From Bacteroidaceae bacterium (GTDB lineage: Bacteria > Bacteroidota > Bacteroidia > Bacteroidales > Bacteroidaceae): a DNA stretch of 64,000 nt. The stretch is taken from NCBI GenBank assembly GCA_024682035.1, contig JAIKZS010000173.1, positions 1 through 64,000 on the forward strand. The letters are read 5' to 3'. The stretch's first letter is position 1. Each line of letters starts with the position of its first letter. A program made the translations under genes and the position numbers. The notes under the pieces are model-generated. The model saw only the letters and a list, made by a program, of their open reading frames with translations. It had not been told where the DNA came from and searched no databases. Below, piece by piece: positions 35,776 through 45,087 of this stretch.

Positions 35776-37404
35776 ATGACAGACTTTAAAAGCATTTTTG
35801 AAAGTCGCTATACATGGATTGAAGGATTCATGCGTAATGTAAGACGTTACAGCGACAAATTGGCAATGATTAACCCAGACGATAATCGCCAATGGACATA
35901 CAGTGAATTGAACCTTGAGTGCAACAAGCTTTCTAATGCGCTGATTGCTGATGGTTTACAGAAAGCAGATGTAATTATGCTGCAGCTTATTAATTGTCCG
36001 GAATTCGCATTTGGCTATCTGGCAGCACACAAAAGTCATGCTGTTTGCTGTCCTGTTAATTTCAGGCTTAAACCTGGTGAGTTAGCTTTTAACATTGACG
36101 ATTCTAAGCCAATGGCCATCATTTTTAATGAAGTAAATAAAAGTGATGTTCTTGAGGCACTTAGACTTACAAAACATCAGCCAAAGAAACTGATTGTGGT
36201 AGGTGGAACTTCTGATGATTCTGTTATTTCGTATAATGACTATATCCGCAATGCATCTACAGCAGAGCCTGTGTTTGATTATGAGTATAACATTTACGAC
36301 GAGACAACCCGTCTATACACCTCTGGAACAACTGGTTATCCAAAGGCCGTTCCTCTGACCAGCATTAACGAAGTTTTATCAGCACACGATGTGATGATTC
36401 ACTTCCCTATGAATTACAAAGATATTACGATGAATACCACGCCTTGGTTCCATCGTGGAGGCTTGCACTGCGCCGGCCCCTGCCCTGCTTTCTTTGCAGG
36501 TGCTACAATTGTAGTAATGGGTAAGTTTAATGCAGAACTCACATTGAAGTATGTAGATCAATATAAAATATCATTTATCATAGGTGTACCTACTGTATTG
36601 GAAGAATTAGCTGACAATCAAGAACGCAAAGGTTATAACATACATACGTTGAAGGGCATAGTTACTATGGGTAGTCCGTTGGAACGTTCAGCTTGTATTC
36701 GTTACCAGCATGTGCTTACACCTAATATATATAATGGCTACGGCACTACCGAGACCTTCTGGAATACTTTCTTGCGTCCATTCGATTTGCCAGAAAACGC
36801 AGGAACGGCTGGGGCTTCATGTGTTGACGACGATGTACGTGTAGTGAAAATATATGAAGACCGCAGAGCCGATCCGGATGATTTGGCAGCGATGGATGGT
36901 GAAGAAGTAGGCGAAGTTATCATAAGTTCTCCAGCTAAGTCACCCTATATATATGCCAACAATGTATCGGAAACTGACCGCAAATATGCACATGGTTTTA
37001 TTTACACTAACGACTTGGCTACTTGGGATAAGAATCAGTTTATCACCATTGTTGGACGAAAGGACGATATGATTATTTCATCAGGCGAAAACATCTATCC
37101 TACAGAGGTTGAAGCTGTATTGAACATGCACCCAAAGGTAAAGGACTGCATTGTTACTTCAGTACCCGACAAGATGCGCGGCCAGATTGTAACAGCTTAC
37201 ATTGTGCGTGATGATTTGAGTCTTACTCCAGAAGAGTTGGACGAGTTCTGCAAAGCTAGTCAGAACATTGCCAACTTCAAGCGTCCACGTTTTTACCGAT
37301 TTGTCGCACAGATACCATTTAATGCAACAGGTAAAAAGCTACATGTAAAAATAAAGGCTACGGCTCTTGAGGATTTGAAGAACGGTTTGTTGTATAGGGT
37401 TTAA
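35776..37404 (+). CDS. AMP-forming acyl-CoA synthetase/ligase
   Basis: A 542-residue member of the ANL superfamily, which activates a carboxylate as its adenylate and usually transfers it to CoA. The P-loop YTSGTTGYPKAVP is near residue 180. NGYGTTE is the adenine-binding motif near residue 318. The YTNDLATWD and GRKDDMI segments follow, and the A10 lysine is in NATGKKLHVK near the C terminus. Substrate cannot be read from the sequence, and no acyl-carrier or CoA-transferring partner lies beside it. It stands alone between a divergent lipid kinase and a convergent phosphatase gene, and ends at the long hairpin at 37414-37465. Confidence 0.88.
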   Translation: MTDFKSIFESRYTWIEGFMRNVRRYSDKLAMINPDDNRQWTYSELNLECNKLSNALIADGLQKADVIMLQLINCPEFAFGYLAAHKSHAVCCPVNFRLKPGELAFNIDDSKPMAIIFNEVNKSDVLEALRLTKHQPKKLIVVGGTSDDSVISYNDYIRNASTAEPVFDYEYNIYDETTRLYTSGTTGYPKAVPLTSINEVLSAHDVMIHFPMNYKDITMNTTPWFHRGGLHCAGPCPAFFAGATIVVMGKFNAELTLKYVDQYKISFIIGVPTVLEELADNQERKGYNIHTLKGIVTMGSPLERSACIRYQHVLTPNIYNGYGTTETFWNTFLRPFDLPENAGTAGASCVDDDVRVVKIYEDRRADPDDLAAMDGEEVGEVIISSPAKSPYIYANNVSETDRKYAHGFIYTNDLATWDKNQFITIVGRKDDMIISSGENIYPTEVEAVLNMHPKVKDCIVTSVPDKMRGQIVTAYIVRDDLSLTPEELDEFCKASQNIANFKRPRFYRFVAQIPFNATGKKLHVKIKATALEDLKNGLLYRV

Positions 37405-37413
37405 TGTTAGCTA

Positions 37414-37465
37414 TAATATAATTAATGAGGGTGCGATTAGTATCGCACCCTCATTAATTATATTA
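37414..37465. terminator. Bidirectional terminator, 24-bp perfect stem
   Basis: The arms 37414-37437 and 37442-37465 are perfectly complementary with a TAGT loop. The GC core (GAGGGTGCGAT) is flanked by AT-rich arms that supply a U-rich tail in either direction. The right arm includes the last codons of the SpoIIE-type gene (stop at 37458-37460). Confidence 0.85.
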
Positions 37466-39293
37466 GTTTGCGATAAGTGATAGCAAGCATCGTTAAATCA
37501 TCACTCGGTTCAGCCCCATCTACAAATGTGGCAACTGCTTCTTTCATGTTAGAAATAAGTTGTTTGGGATTCATCGATAGAGTACCGAGAGCAGCCTTTT
37601 GTCGTTGTAATTCCTGCATAATTTTTTCTTCACCGAAAAGTTCTGGCTTAGCATTCACAGCATCGGTAAGTCCATCTGTATACAGGAATATAGTAGCTTG
37701 TGGTTCTAATTGAACTTGTTGTGTTTCACACTGCCATGCTGGTTGAACACCTATGGGAAAGTTTGAATCTATCGGCAAGAAACTGATATCCTTTCCTATC
37801 AGTACTGGAGCATCGTGACCTGCATTACAATACTTCAAAAGTCCGTTCTTCAAATCAAGCACTCCTACAAAGAAGGTAACAAACATAAAAGAATCATTCT
37901 GATCGGACATAGAGTCGTTGATGCTCGTTATTATTGTAGACGGCAAATCAGCATGCATTGAAACCATACGGAATAGTGTTCTAGCTACCGACATCACCAA
38001 GGAAGCAGGCACACCCTTACCACTTACATCACCTATACAGAAGAACAGTTTCTCTTCTCGAATAAAAAAGTCAAACAGGTCACCCCCAACAGCCTTAGCA
38101 GGAGAAAGCATTCCATATACATCAACATCATCTCGATTTGGATATGGTGGAAATATTTTTGGCAGCATGGACTTTTGAATATCACTAGCTATTCGAAGCT
38201 CGCTTTCAATACTAGCCTTGCTGGCCGTTGTTTTCTTTAATTCGTCAATATATTTCGCAAGTGAATGCTGCATTTCTTCAAAAGAATCATGCAAACGCCC
38301 CACTTCATCATAACGTCTTAAGTCGGGAAGCTGTTCAACAAAATCGCCTTTTGCAATGTTACGAGTAGATTTAGCCAATTCTTTTAACGGCAACAATTCA
38401 TAACGAATGACTAAAAAAAGACCGATAGAAATAGTAACTAATAAAAAAAGAAGAAGAATCAGCATATTCTCACTAAGCATATCGGCTCCCAACATAATCC
38501 TTTCATAGGGGATTGTAAATGAAACTTTCCACTGCACTCCATCTACAAAATCATCGAGCACAATAGCATTTTTGCCAACATGGGTAGATTTACTAATGTA
38601 CTGGCCATCACGACTCACCACATCAGCTTCTGCATAACTATAGGGCTTGGCTTCTTCTACAATTTGATTAACCCACAACAGACCAACATCTGCACACAAT
38701 ACGGCATAAATATTATTGTTTTTATCATGCAAGGGCACCGAATATGTAATCATGGCACGTCTTGTAGATATAGAATCAATGTAGGGCAAGCACCAGTAAG
38801 GAGATTCTAACTTATTAGTATATATCCAATTACTATCTGTTTCCAAATACGAGAAATCGTATGCTGGTCCGCCAATTTCTTCCTCTTCCAGTTCATTTGT
38901 ATAAGGATTGCGCAATATTGTAGGCGCATAATAGCGACCTTCTTCTGGGAAAAAGTTTTCACTATAAAGCAAAGTTACTGCTGTAATATCTTTGTTTGAT
39001 TCAATAAGATTTTTAAGAATGTGATTGGCCTGAACTTTCGCTATGCCCATCTTATCTGCAAAAGCAGCAGCTGTACCCACAGCAGTTTCTACATTTGAAA
39101 TTCTATTGCTGATTATCTGGATGGCACTTCTCATGGCTTTACTGGCATTTTCACGTGTTTCATTTTCCACCCAACCTCTTACATGATACATCTGCCAGAT
39201 GCCTCCACCCAACAATATAATAGTAACCACTAGCACTACAAGTAGTGTTATGCGTGCAGCTATCGATTTTTTAAAAAAATCAATGAGGTTCAT
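37458..39293 (-). CDS. Membrane sensor PP2C/SpoIIE-type serine phosphatase
   Basis: A 611-residue receptor phosphatase of the RsbU/SpoIIE group. In order it has a membrane helix (13-34), an extracytoplasmic sensor of Cache type (about 35-272), a second helix (275-297), a HAMP domain (298-350), a coiled linker and the PP2C-like catalytic domain (about 380-608). The catalytic domain holds the metal-binding Asp residues in VGGDLFDFF (Asp405) and GDVSGKG (Asp422) and a C-terminal DDLTMLAI. Such enzymes normally dephosphorylate an anti-anti-sigma (STAS) protein; no STAS or anti-sigma kinase gene is present nearby. Its start overlaps the stop of the upstream PSD-like lipoprotein gene by 4 bp, so the two are translated together. 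Confidence 0.88.
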   Translation of the reverse strand: MNLIDFFKKSIAARITLLVVLVVTIILLGGGIWQMYHVRGWVENETRENASKAMRSAIQIISNRISNVETAVGTAAAFADKMGIAKVQANHILKNLIESNKDITAVTLLYSENFFPEEGRYYAPTILRNPYTNELEEEEIGGPAYDFSYLETDSNWIYTNKLESPYWCLPYIDSISTRRAMITYSVPLHDKNNNIYAVLCADVGLLWVNQIVEEAKPYSYAEADVVSRDGQYISKSTHVGKNAIVLDDFVDGVQWKVSFTIPYERIMLGADMLSENMLILLLFLLVTISIGLFLVIRYELLPLKELAKSTRNIAKGDFVEQLPDLRRYDEVGRLHDSFEEMQHSLAKYIDELKKTTASKASIESELRIASDIQKSMLPKIFPPYPNRDDVDVYGMLSPAKAVGGDLFDFFIREEKLFFCIGDVSGKGVPASLVMSVARTLFRMVSMHADLPSTIITSINDSMSDQNDSFMFVTFFVGVLDLKNGLLKYCNAGHDAPVLIGKDISFLPIDSNFPIGVQPAWQCETQQVQLEPQATIFLYTDGLTDAVNAKPELFGEEKIMQELQRQKAALGTLSMNPKQLISNMKEAVATFVDGAEPSDDLTMLAITYRKLI

Positions 39294-40606
39294 TTTGTTT
39301 TATTGCTTGTTAGTCTTGCATATGGTTCTCCCATAAGAATATGCTCATATCCACCGGCTCCATCAGTTGTAGTAACAAGGTTAACTTCAATGCCTTTTTG
39401 GAAAATCATCACAACATCAGATCCGCCAAAGAGGAAATAACCCATTTCGTCACCCTTATAAAGTTGGTTGCCCACTTTTAAAGCATTGATCCAATTTACG
39501 CTACATATTTGTGACATACCAATGGGCAGCATAGCTACCAAACCAAAATCTGGTGTTTCTATTATAGCACAAGCCCGTGTTTCCACCATTTGAAAACCCA
39601 TATCATTAACGTAATAATAACGTTTCGATTTGTTATCCCACAAGGTATAACCACCACCTGCTGCGACCCCTGGTATAGTGCGAAGTTCTACTAACTTGCC
39701 TTCTACAGGAGCATGATATCGATGGTAATCATTCACATCCAGGAATGTATGTGTTAGCGTACCACCAGCAAAAGCATCTTTATACTTACTATCGTGACCT
39801 ATTAAATCAGCTATATCAGAGAACTTTGCAGTTTTAATCTGTACATCATCAGGATAAAGTAACTGGTTATTATCATCAATCTCCCACAAGGCCTTGGGCC
39901 AAGAATCGGCAGGTGAAACCAACTCTGCTACCTCATCAATGGGGCGTACATCTGGACTGGCTAATCGACGAGCAAAAAACTCATTGAAAGTACTCCATTT
40001 ATCACCACTCTCATACCATCCATTCGCCACTCCCCAAACAGGATCTGATGATACCATGTTGTAATAAGTATCGTTCCAGCTTTCTGGAGTACTGAGCCAA
40101 TCACCCCAAGCATTGCAATAAGTAGTTAACCAAGAAGCAAATGGTTCAACAAACTCTACTGTAGGATAGAAAAAACCACGATCTTTCAACTCGTCTAAAG
40201 GTTGATCTACCACAAACCAGAAATACCCAACACCTTGATCTACACGGCTGTACAAACTTGCGCCATCAGCTTTTAAACCTGTCATTACATCCCAAGGCAA
40301 AGCACGAACATTCCAATCTATAAAAACAAAAAATTCTTCTAAAGATTGAGCGGGATTATATTTTCTGTCTGGATTAATATCTGCAGCTTGTTGTATAGCA
40401 TGTTCCAACAAAGCTCTCACCTCATCATTCTCTTTACAAATTTCTATAAGTTCTTTTACTGGTTGTGTATGCTCAGCAAGCGGTGGGTAGTCGTATTCAA
40501 TAGGAAGAGGTCCCATGTCGTCAGACGAGCAGGCGACAAAAAATACACTGAACAAAATCAGTAATATAAATTTCCATCTATCTAACAATCGCATATCAAT
40601 TCGCAA
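39290..40606 (-). CDS. Phosphatidylserine decarboxylase-like lipoprotein
   Basis: A 438-residue protein with a lipoprotein signal (hydrophobic residues 13-24, lipobox Cys26 in FVACSS), so it should be anchored outside the cytoplasm. The C-terminal half is of the phosphatidylserine decarboxylase family and keeps its key residues: Asp234 in SPADS, His298 in NDYHRYHAP and the self-cleavage Gly-Ser (GGS, Ser396; LGST in E. coli). FFARRL is also conserved. The first 200 residues are not recognised. With complete catalytic residues it may be pyruvoyl-active on a lipid or other amino-acid-like substrate. It is translationally coupled to the sensor phosphatase. A short alternative start is Met5. Confidence 0.8.
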   Translation of the reverse strand: MRIDMRLLDRWKFILLILFSVFFVACSSDDMGPLPIEYDYPPLAEHTQPVKELIEICKENDEVRALLEHAIQQAADINPDRKYNPAQSLEEFFVFIDWNVRALPWDVMTGLKADGASLYSRVDQGVGYFWFVVDQPLDELKDRGFFYPTVEFVEPFASWLTTYCNAWGDWLSTPESWNDTYYNMVSSDPVWGVANGWYESGDKWSTFNEFFARRLASPDVRPIDEVAELVSPADSWPKALWEIDDNNQLLYPDDVQIKTAKFSDIADLIGHDSKYKDAFAGGTLTHTFLDVNDYHRYHAPVEGKLVELRTIPGVAAGGGYTLWDNKSKRYYYVNDMGFQMVETRACAIIETPDFGLVAMLPIGMSQICSVNWINALKVGNQLYKGDEMGYFLFGGSDVVMIFQKGIEVNLVTTTDGAGGYEHILMGEPYARLTSNKTK

Positions 40607-40865
40607 GATTTATATTCCTATGGTAGAACTAAATATAAACATCAAACGTTTATTATTGGGTTTGGCTGTTATACAACTACACAAAGATAATTAAAAAGAT
40701 AATTTCACATGTTGAACGCAAAGGTATTACTTTTTTATCAAAAAAGACCCTGATTTTTGGAGATAATAAAAATATTTCGTAAAATTGCCGCTTAAAATAA
40801 AAAAGTGGTTATAGAATAGTGATTACTGCATTGTATTAGTATTAACAAATTAACAAAAAAGTATT

Positions 40866-41216
40866 ATGAAGAAAAGTATTTTAGCTATTGGTTTGTGCTT
40901 CATAGCCACTATTGGCTTTGCTAAAGACATTAAGACTGTAGTTGTAACCACTACCCCCCAGATGCATTGTGTGAACTGCGTGAATCGTGTAAAGACCAAT
41001 CTCATTAAAGTTAATGGCGTTGAAGGTATTACTACGAGTTTAGTAGCTCAAACAGTAACGATTAAGTATGATGCTGATAAGATTTCCGAGGAAAAACTCA
41101 TCAAGAGTTTTAAAGACTTTAAATACGAAGCTCGCAAACTGAAACCAGGTGAGAAAATCGTACGTGAGAAGCACGAGTGCAAAGAGGGGAACAAGGTTGA
41201 ATACGAAACTGAGTAA
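40866..41216 (+). CDS. Secreted heavy-metal-associated (HMA) domain protein
   Basis: A 116-residue protein with a signal peptide (about residues 1-19, ending GFAK) followed by a ferredoxin-like HMA fold with the metal-binding MHCVNC motif (Cys35 and Cys38). The C-terminal 25 residues are Lys/Glu-rich and contain one further Cys-Lys-Glu-Gly segment. It resembles MerP or a periplasmic copper chaperone. No metal ATPase or reductase gene is adjacent, so metal and partner are unknown. The hairpin at 41257-41296 ends it. Confidence 0.85.
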   Translation: MKKSILAIGLCFIATIGFAKDIKTVVVTTTPQMHCVNCVNRVKTNLIKVNGVEGITTSLVAQTVTIKYDADKISEEKLIKSFKDFKYEARKLKPGEKIVREKHECKEGNKVEYETE

Positions 41217-41256
41217 TTGTTGACTCAACATATGGTTTAGAATAAAAGGTAAAAAT

Positions 41257-41296
41257 AAGAGCTCCTCTGCTTGATAAGCGGAGGAGCTCTTTATTT
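41257..41296. terminator. Bidirectional terminator
   Basis: Arms 41257-41272 and 41276-41291 form a 16-bp stem (one G-T pair) between the convergent HMA and GH78 genes. The plus-strand side has TTTATTT nearby and the minus-strand side has ATTTTTACC. Confidence 0.75.
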
Positions 41297-41335
41297 AAAG
41301 GTATAACAATAAATAAATCCTTTAATAGGCTAGAA

Positions 41336-44300
41336 CTATTTAACCACCAAACTAGTTCCTTGCAACTCAAAGCTAAAGGTACCAGACTGCAATTCGTATT
41401 GAGCACATTCTACTCCATTATGAACAGTCTTACCTACATAGCTAACACCTTTGGACTCACCAAAATTGGACGCCAAAATAGGAAGATACAAGGTAGCAGA
41501 AGTATTAGCGGGAACTGTGGCTTGATATGCTGTCATCTTTCCCTTACCATCAGCCTTCCAAGCACTCTTCACATCACCATAGTTACTACGATAACTACCT
41601 TCTAGGCTTGTGTAATTTGCTCCAGCTGTAGGTTGAAGGATGAAATGTTGATAACCTGCCTTACCATTTACATGATTAGAGGTAATACCCAATTGATATT
41701 CATACATCCACTGCCCTACTGCGCCTAATGCAAAGTGATTGAACGAGTTCATATTATTTTGATTGTTTTTACCAAATGCAACTTCTAAACCGTTCCATCG
41801 CTCCCATACAGAGGTGGCCCCTTTTGTAACAGGGTAAAGCCAAGAAGTAAAATCAGTACAGGTAAACATGCGGAAAGCTTCATCTGCCTTTCCTGATCTA
41901 CTCAAAGCAGGTAATATATTAGGAGTACCCGAGAAACCTGTTGTTATAGTATAAGCAGGGAATTGCTTTGATCCATCTCCGCTAGCCGATGGATTAGCGG
42001 CTAACTCTGCCAAATATTGAATAGCTTTCGCTTTATTCTGTTCATTAAAACAGTTGAAGTTAAGTGGAGTAGCATAAGAAGCCTGTGAATGAATTATTTT
42101 CTTACCATCGGCACTACGTGTTTTACCTGTAGCTGAATCAACATATGCCTCATTCCATTCTTTTAAAGCAGCTTCTCTGCGCGCACGTAATATATTCGCA
42201 TAATCGGTTTTACCAATAGCATCAGACATAATGGCTGTTACCTCCATCATATAGATATATATGGCGTTGTTTACTAAATCGGAAGGTGTGTTCGTATCCA
42301 TAGCCAACCAATCGGCCAAACCGCTTGCTTTCGATGATAAATGTGGGTACTGTTCACTGAAATCATAAAAGTCCATACCGTTAAGCCAAGCCATCATCGC
42401 CTCCATATTCTCCTCTATAATCTGAGTGTTACCATATTGAATATAAAGCTGCCATGGCACCATACAAACAGCTGCTGCCCAAGTTGTTCCATCTGCAAAA
42501 GAAGTATCATCCTGCTGATTGTAAGTTGGTACCGTACTACCAATGCCTCCAGGAGCATCCTTATCACTACCAACTCCTTGATCAGCTCGTAAAGCCACCA
42601 TCCACTGCCGGAAAAAGTTCTGTACATCACTGTTATAAGTAGCTGTGCGGGTATAAGCCTGGGCATCACCCGTCCATCCCATACGCTCATTGCGCTGTGG
42701 GCAATCGGTAGGAATTGTAAAGAAGTTGCCCAATTGGCTACGTTGTATATTCTTAATCAATTGATTAACCAACTTTGCCGTCTTATTTCCATCAGCTGTA
42801 GTGGCCACATAAGTACCTGTAGGTAACTGATCACTCGACATCACTAAGCCTTTAATGTTGGCTACAGGTAAAGCACCCTTATGACTAGGTAAGGTAATTT
42901 GAATGTACTGATAACCACGATACGTGGTAGTAGGCTGGATGATTATTTCTTCATCGCCTTTTGCAACGTAGAAATCAGTAGCCAAAGCTGCTCGGAAAGT
43001 TTCATACAAGGGACGCCCTGCAATATTCTTTCCCTTACGTCCATAAGTGTCTACATAATATTTATCATCACCCTTAAAACCAGGATATAATTGCTCAGCA
43101 TAACGTAGTGTTACCACATCACCTTTTTGGAGATAACCTGCAGGAATTGTAATTTGAGGTACTCCCACCATATTGACACCCATATCGTAAATAAAGGTGT
43201 GCTGATCAGCGCTATGAGTAGGCATTACACGTTGAGCTGTCAGTGTCTCACGCACCTTAACAGGTTCATCGTAGCGAGCCATAAAATCAAAGTTTACCCA
43301 ATCACGTTGAACTATAATATCAGCTGGTTGCCACTTATTATCATCAAACCCTACAGATTTCCATCCTTTTACAGCAGCCTCGTAATTGGCATCGTAACGT
43401 TCACCTTGGAAAAAGCTACCAAAGCGAACTGGTCCGTCATTGTAACTCTTCCACGTCTGTGGATTGGTAACCACTGTTTGCTTACTTCCATCATCATAGG
43501 TGATTACTAGCTTTGCCAATAATGCTTCGTTATCGCCAAAGAAGTTGTAATTACTTGTAGTAAAAGTCATATAGCCAGTAAACCAACCAGGACTTAATTG
43601 TGCACCTATTGCATTATTGCCTTCCTGCAACAAAGAAGTTACATCAAAAGCATGATATCCCATCGTTTCACGATACTGGCTATCACCAGGGGTAAACCAA
43701 TAATTCCCCATACGCTTTCCATTAATAAACATTTCGTATGACCCCATAGCTGTTGCATACAGTTTGGCTTTAACAATCTTCTTGCCTTGCGTGGTAGCAA
43801 ACTGCGTACGAAGCATAGTCATTGATCCATGCGAAGGATCAACGTGCCCCATAAGCATTTTGTTGCTATCATTGCTTACAATAATTGTATTCCCATTAAT
43901 TTCCACACCAGGAATAGAACTAAAAACACTATAATTAGGCTGATCGAAAGCAATACTGTTAATAGCTTGTCCTCTATTATTTATCTGATAGTCTTGATAT
44001 TCTACAATCGATCTTGGCATTGCAGCAAAGCCAATCTCAGCCAAATGAGGAGCAGTATTAAAATCGTGTGTCCGTCCCCAAGGACCAATATTCAAACGGG
44101 TAGCATTACTCATTTTCATACTGGTACTACCAACAGCAAAGCCTCCAAAGCGACGACGATTTGGATCGGCAGGCTCGGTAATGAGATCTTTTCCATTAAT
44201 TATAAAATAAATGTTACTGGTCTCAATATCAACAGTAAGATCATAAACAGCATTCTTGCTAGTAATAATTTCATTGAGGTTCGTCTTCGGAAATTTCTCC

Positions 44301-45013
44301 TTATTAATTGCAATAAAAGGGACATCTGCTTTATCACTTTTAGCATATCCTACACGATAAATATTGATTTCTGCACCCCTATCTGTCCCTACTCCACTAA
44401 AATCAAACTCAACTCGGATATAATTTTCACCTTGCAGATGATCTATATTCTGAAAAGCATCTTTAAGACGAAAATCATTGGCGCCCAGTATAATGCTTGC
44501 TTTATCACCTTTTATAATGTGCAATTTGGTAGCTATTTGAAAATAGTTATGCGAGGCTGCATCGAGAATAACTTCCTTTGAGCCTATCCACTGTGCTCCG
44601 CTCCACGCAGCTTGTTTGGCACTCATAAGACCTGTTTCAAAACGGCTTTGTTGCTGATAATGGTTGCCCTGCGTATCCCAAACTTCTACCTGCCACTTAT
44701 AAGCTGTTTCAGGTTGAAGAGCCACTCCCATATAAGGAACGTTTACTGAAGCATTACTCTGTACACGCCCCGTGCTCCACATTACCTTTCCGTCACTTTC
44801 ACGACAGACAGTCAGTTCGTAAGCTTGTTGATACTGCCCGATTGCATCAGACTCCATTATCCAGCTGAACAATGGATGCTTATCTTCTAAAGCTAAAGGT
44901 TCAACACTATCCTGCACACGCAGGTTGGTAATCTGTGTTCCTGCCCAAGCAACAACAGGTAATATAGCAGAAAGCCCTACTATAAACCATCCTTTCAAAA
45001 GTTTTTTTATCAT
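41336..45013 (-). CDS. Alpha-L-rhamnosidase, glycoside hydrolase family 78
   Basis: A 1225-residue secreted enzyme (signal peptide about 1-24) that would release L-rhamnose from plant polysaccharides or glycosides. The N-terminal Ig-like domain (about 28-130) ends in FETGL and AAWSGAQWIG. Residues about 150-310 form an inserted lectin/LamG-like region. A jelly-roll carbohydrate-binding domain follows (MFINGKRMGNYWFTPG). The catalytic (alpha/alpha)6 barrel has the family motif DCPQRNERMGWTGD near residue 770, then TWAAAVCMVPW and WERWNG. The C-terminal domain is beta-sandwich. It is a lone gene with no SusCD pair or sugar regulator beside it. A TATCTTTG -7 box on its strand is at 45056-45063. 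Confidence 0.9.
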   Translation of the reverse strand: MIKKLLKGWFIVGLSAILPVVAWAGTQITNLRVQDSVEPLALEDKHPLFSWIMESDAIGQYQQAYELTVCRESDGKVMWSTGRVQSNASVNVPYMGVALQPETAYKWQVEVWDTQGNHYQQQSRFETGLMSAKQAAWSGAQWIGSKEVILDAASHNYFQIATKLHIIKGDKASIILGANDFRLKDAFQNIDHLQGENYIRVEFDFSGVGTDRGAEINIYRVGYAKSDKADVPFIAINKEKFPKTNLNEIITSKNAVYDLTVDIETSNIYFIINGKDLITEPADPNRRRFGGFAVGSTSMKMSNATRLNIGPWGRTHDFNTAPHLAEIGFAAMPRSIVEYQDYQINNRGQAINSIAFDQPNYSVFSSIPGVEINGNTIIVSNDSNKMLMGHVDPSHGSMTMLRTQFATTQGKKIVKAKLYATAMGSYEMFINGKRMGNYWFTPGDSQYRETMGYHAFDVTSLLQEGNNAIGAQLSPGWFTGYMTFTTSNYNFFGDNEALLAKLVITYDDGSKQTVVTNPQTWKSYNDGPVRFGSFFQGERYDANYEAAVKGWKSVGFDDNKWQPADIIVQRDWVNFDFMARYDEPVKVRETLTAQRVMPTHSADQHTFIYDMGVNMVGVPQITIPAGYLQKGDVVTLRYAEQLYPGFKGDDKYYVDTYGRKGKNIAGRPLYETFRAALATDFYVAKGDEEIIIQPTTTYRGYQYIQITLPSHKGALPVANIKGLVMSSDQLPTGTYVATTADGNKTAKLVNQLIKNIQRSQLGNFFTIPTDCPQRNERMGWTGDAQAYTRTATYNSDVQNFFRQWMVALRADQGVGSDKDAPGGIGSTVPTYNQQDDTSFADGTTWAAAVCMVPWQLYIQYGNTQIIEENMEAMMAWLNGMDFYDFSEQYPHLSSKASGLADWLAMDTNTPSDLVNNAIYIYMMEVTAIMSDAIGKTDYANILRARREAALKEWNEAYVDSATGKTRSADGKKIIHSQASYATPLNFNCFNEQNKAKAIQYLAELAANPSASGDGSKQFPAYTITTGFSGTPNILPALSRSGKADEAFRMFTCTDFTSWLYPVTKGATSVWERWNGLEVAFGKNNQNNMNSFNHFALGAVGQWMYEYQLGITSNHVNGKAGYQHFILQPTAGANYTSLEGSYRSNYGDVKSAWKADGKGKMTAYQATVPANTSATLYLPILASNFGESKGVSYVGKTVHNGVECAQYELQSGTFSFELQGTSLVVK

Positions 45014-45017
45014 ATCG

Positions 45018-45049
45018 TTTAGTTTTTCTTTCTTTTATTAGTATCTTTA
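45018..45049 (+). promoter_or_regulatory. Probable promoter of menD
   Basis: TTTA (45018-45021, one mismatch), a 20-nt spacer and TATCTTTA (45042-45049, one mismatch) lie 38 nt before the menD ATG. A -7 box for the divergent GH78 gene overlaps this leader. Confidence 0.4.
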
Positions 45050-45087
45050 CCGCATCAAAGATAATAAATATTTTACACAATTATTAT

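Noticed and set aside
43829-44581. 250-codon open frame on the plus strand
   Set aside because: It lies wholly antisense to the GH78 rhamnosidase, is low in complexity typical of a shadow frame, and shows no domain pattern.
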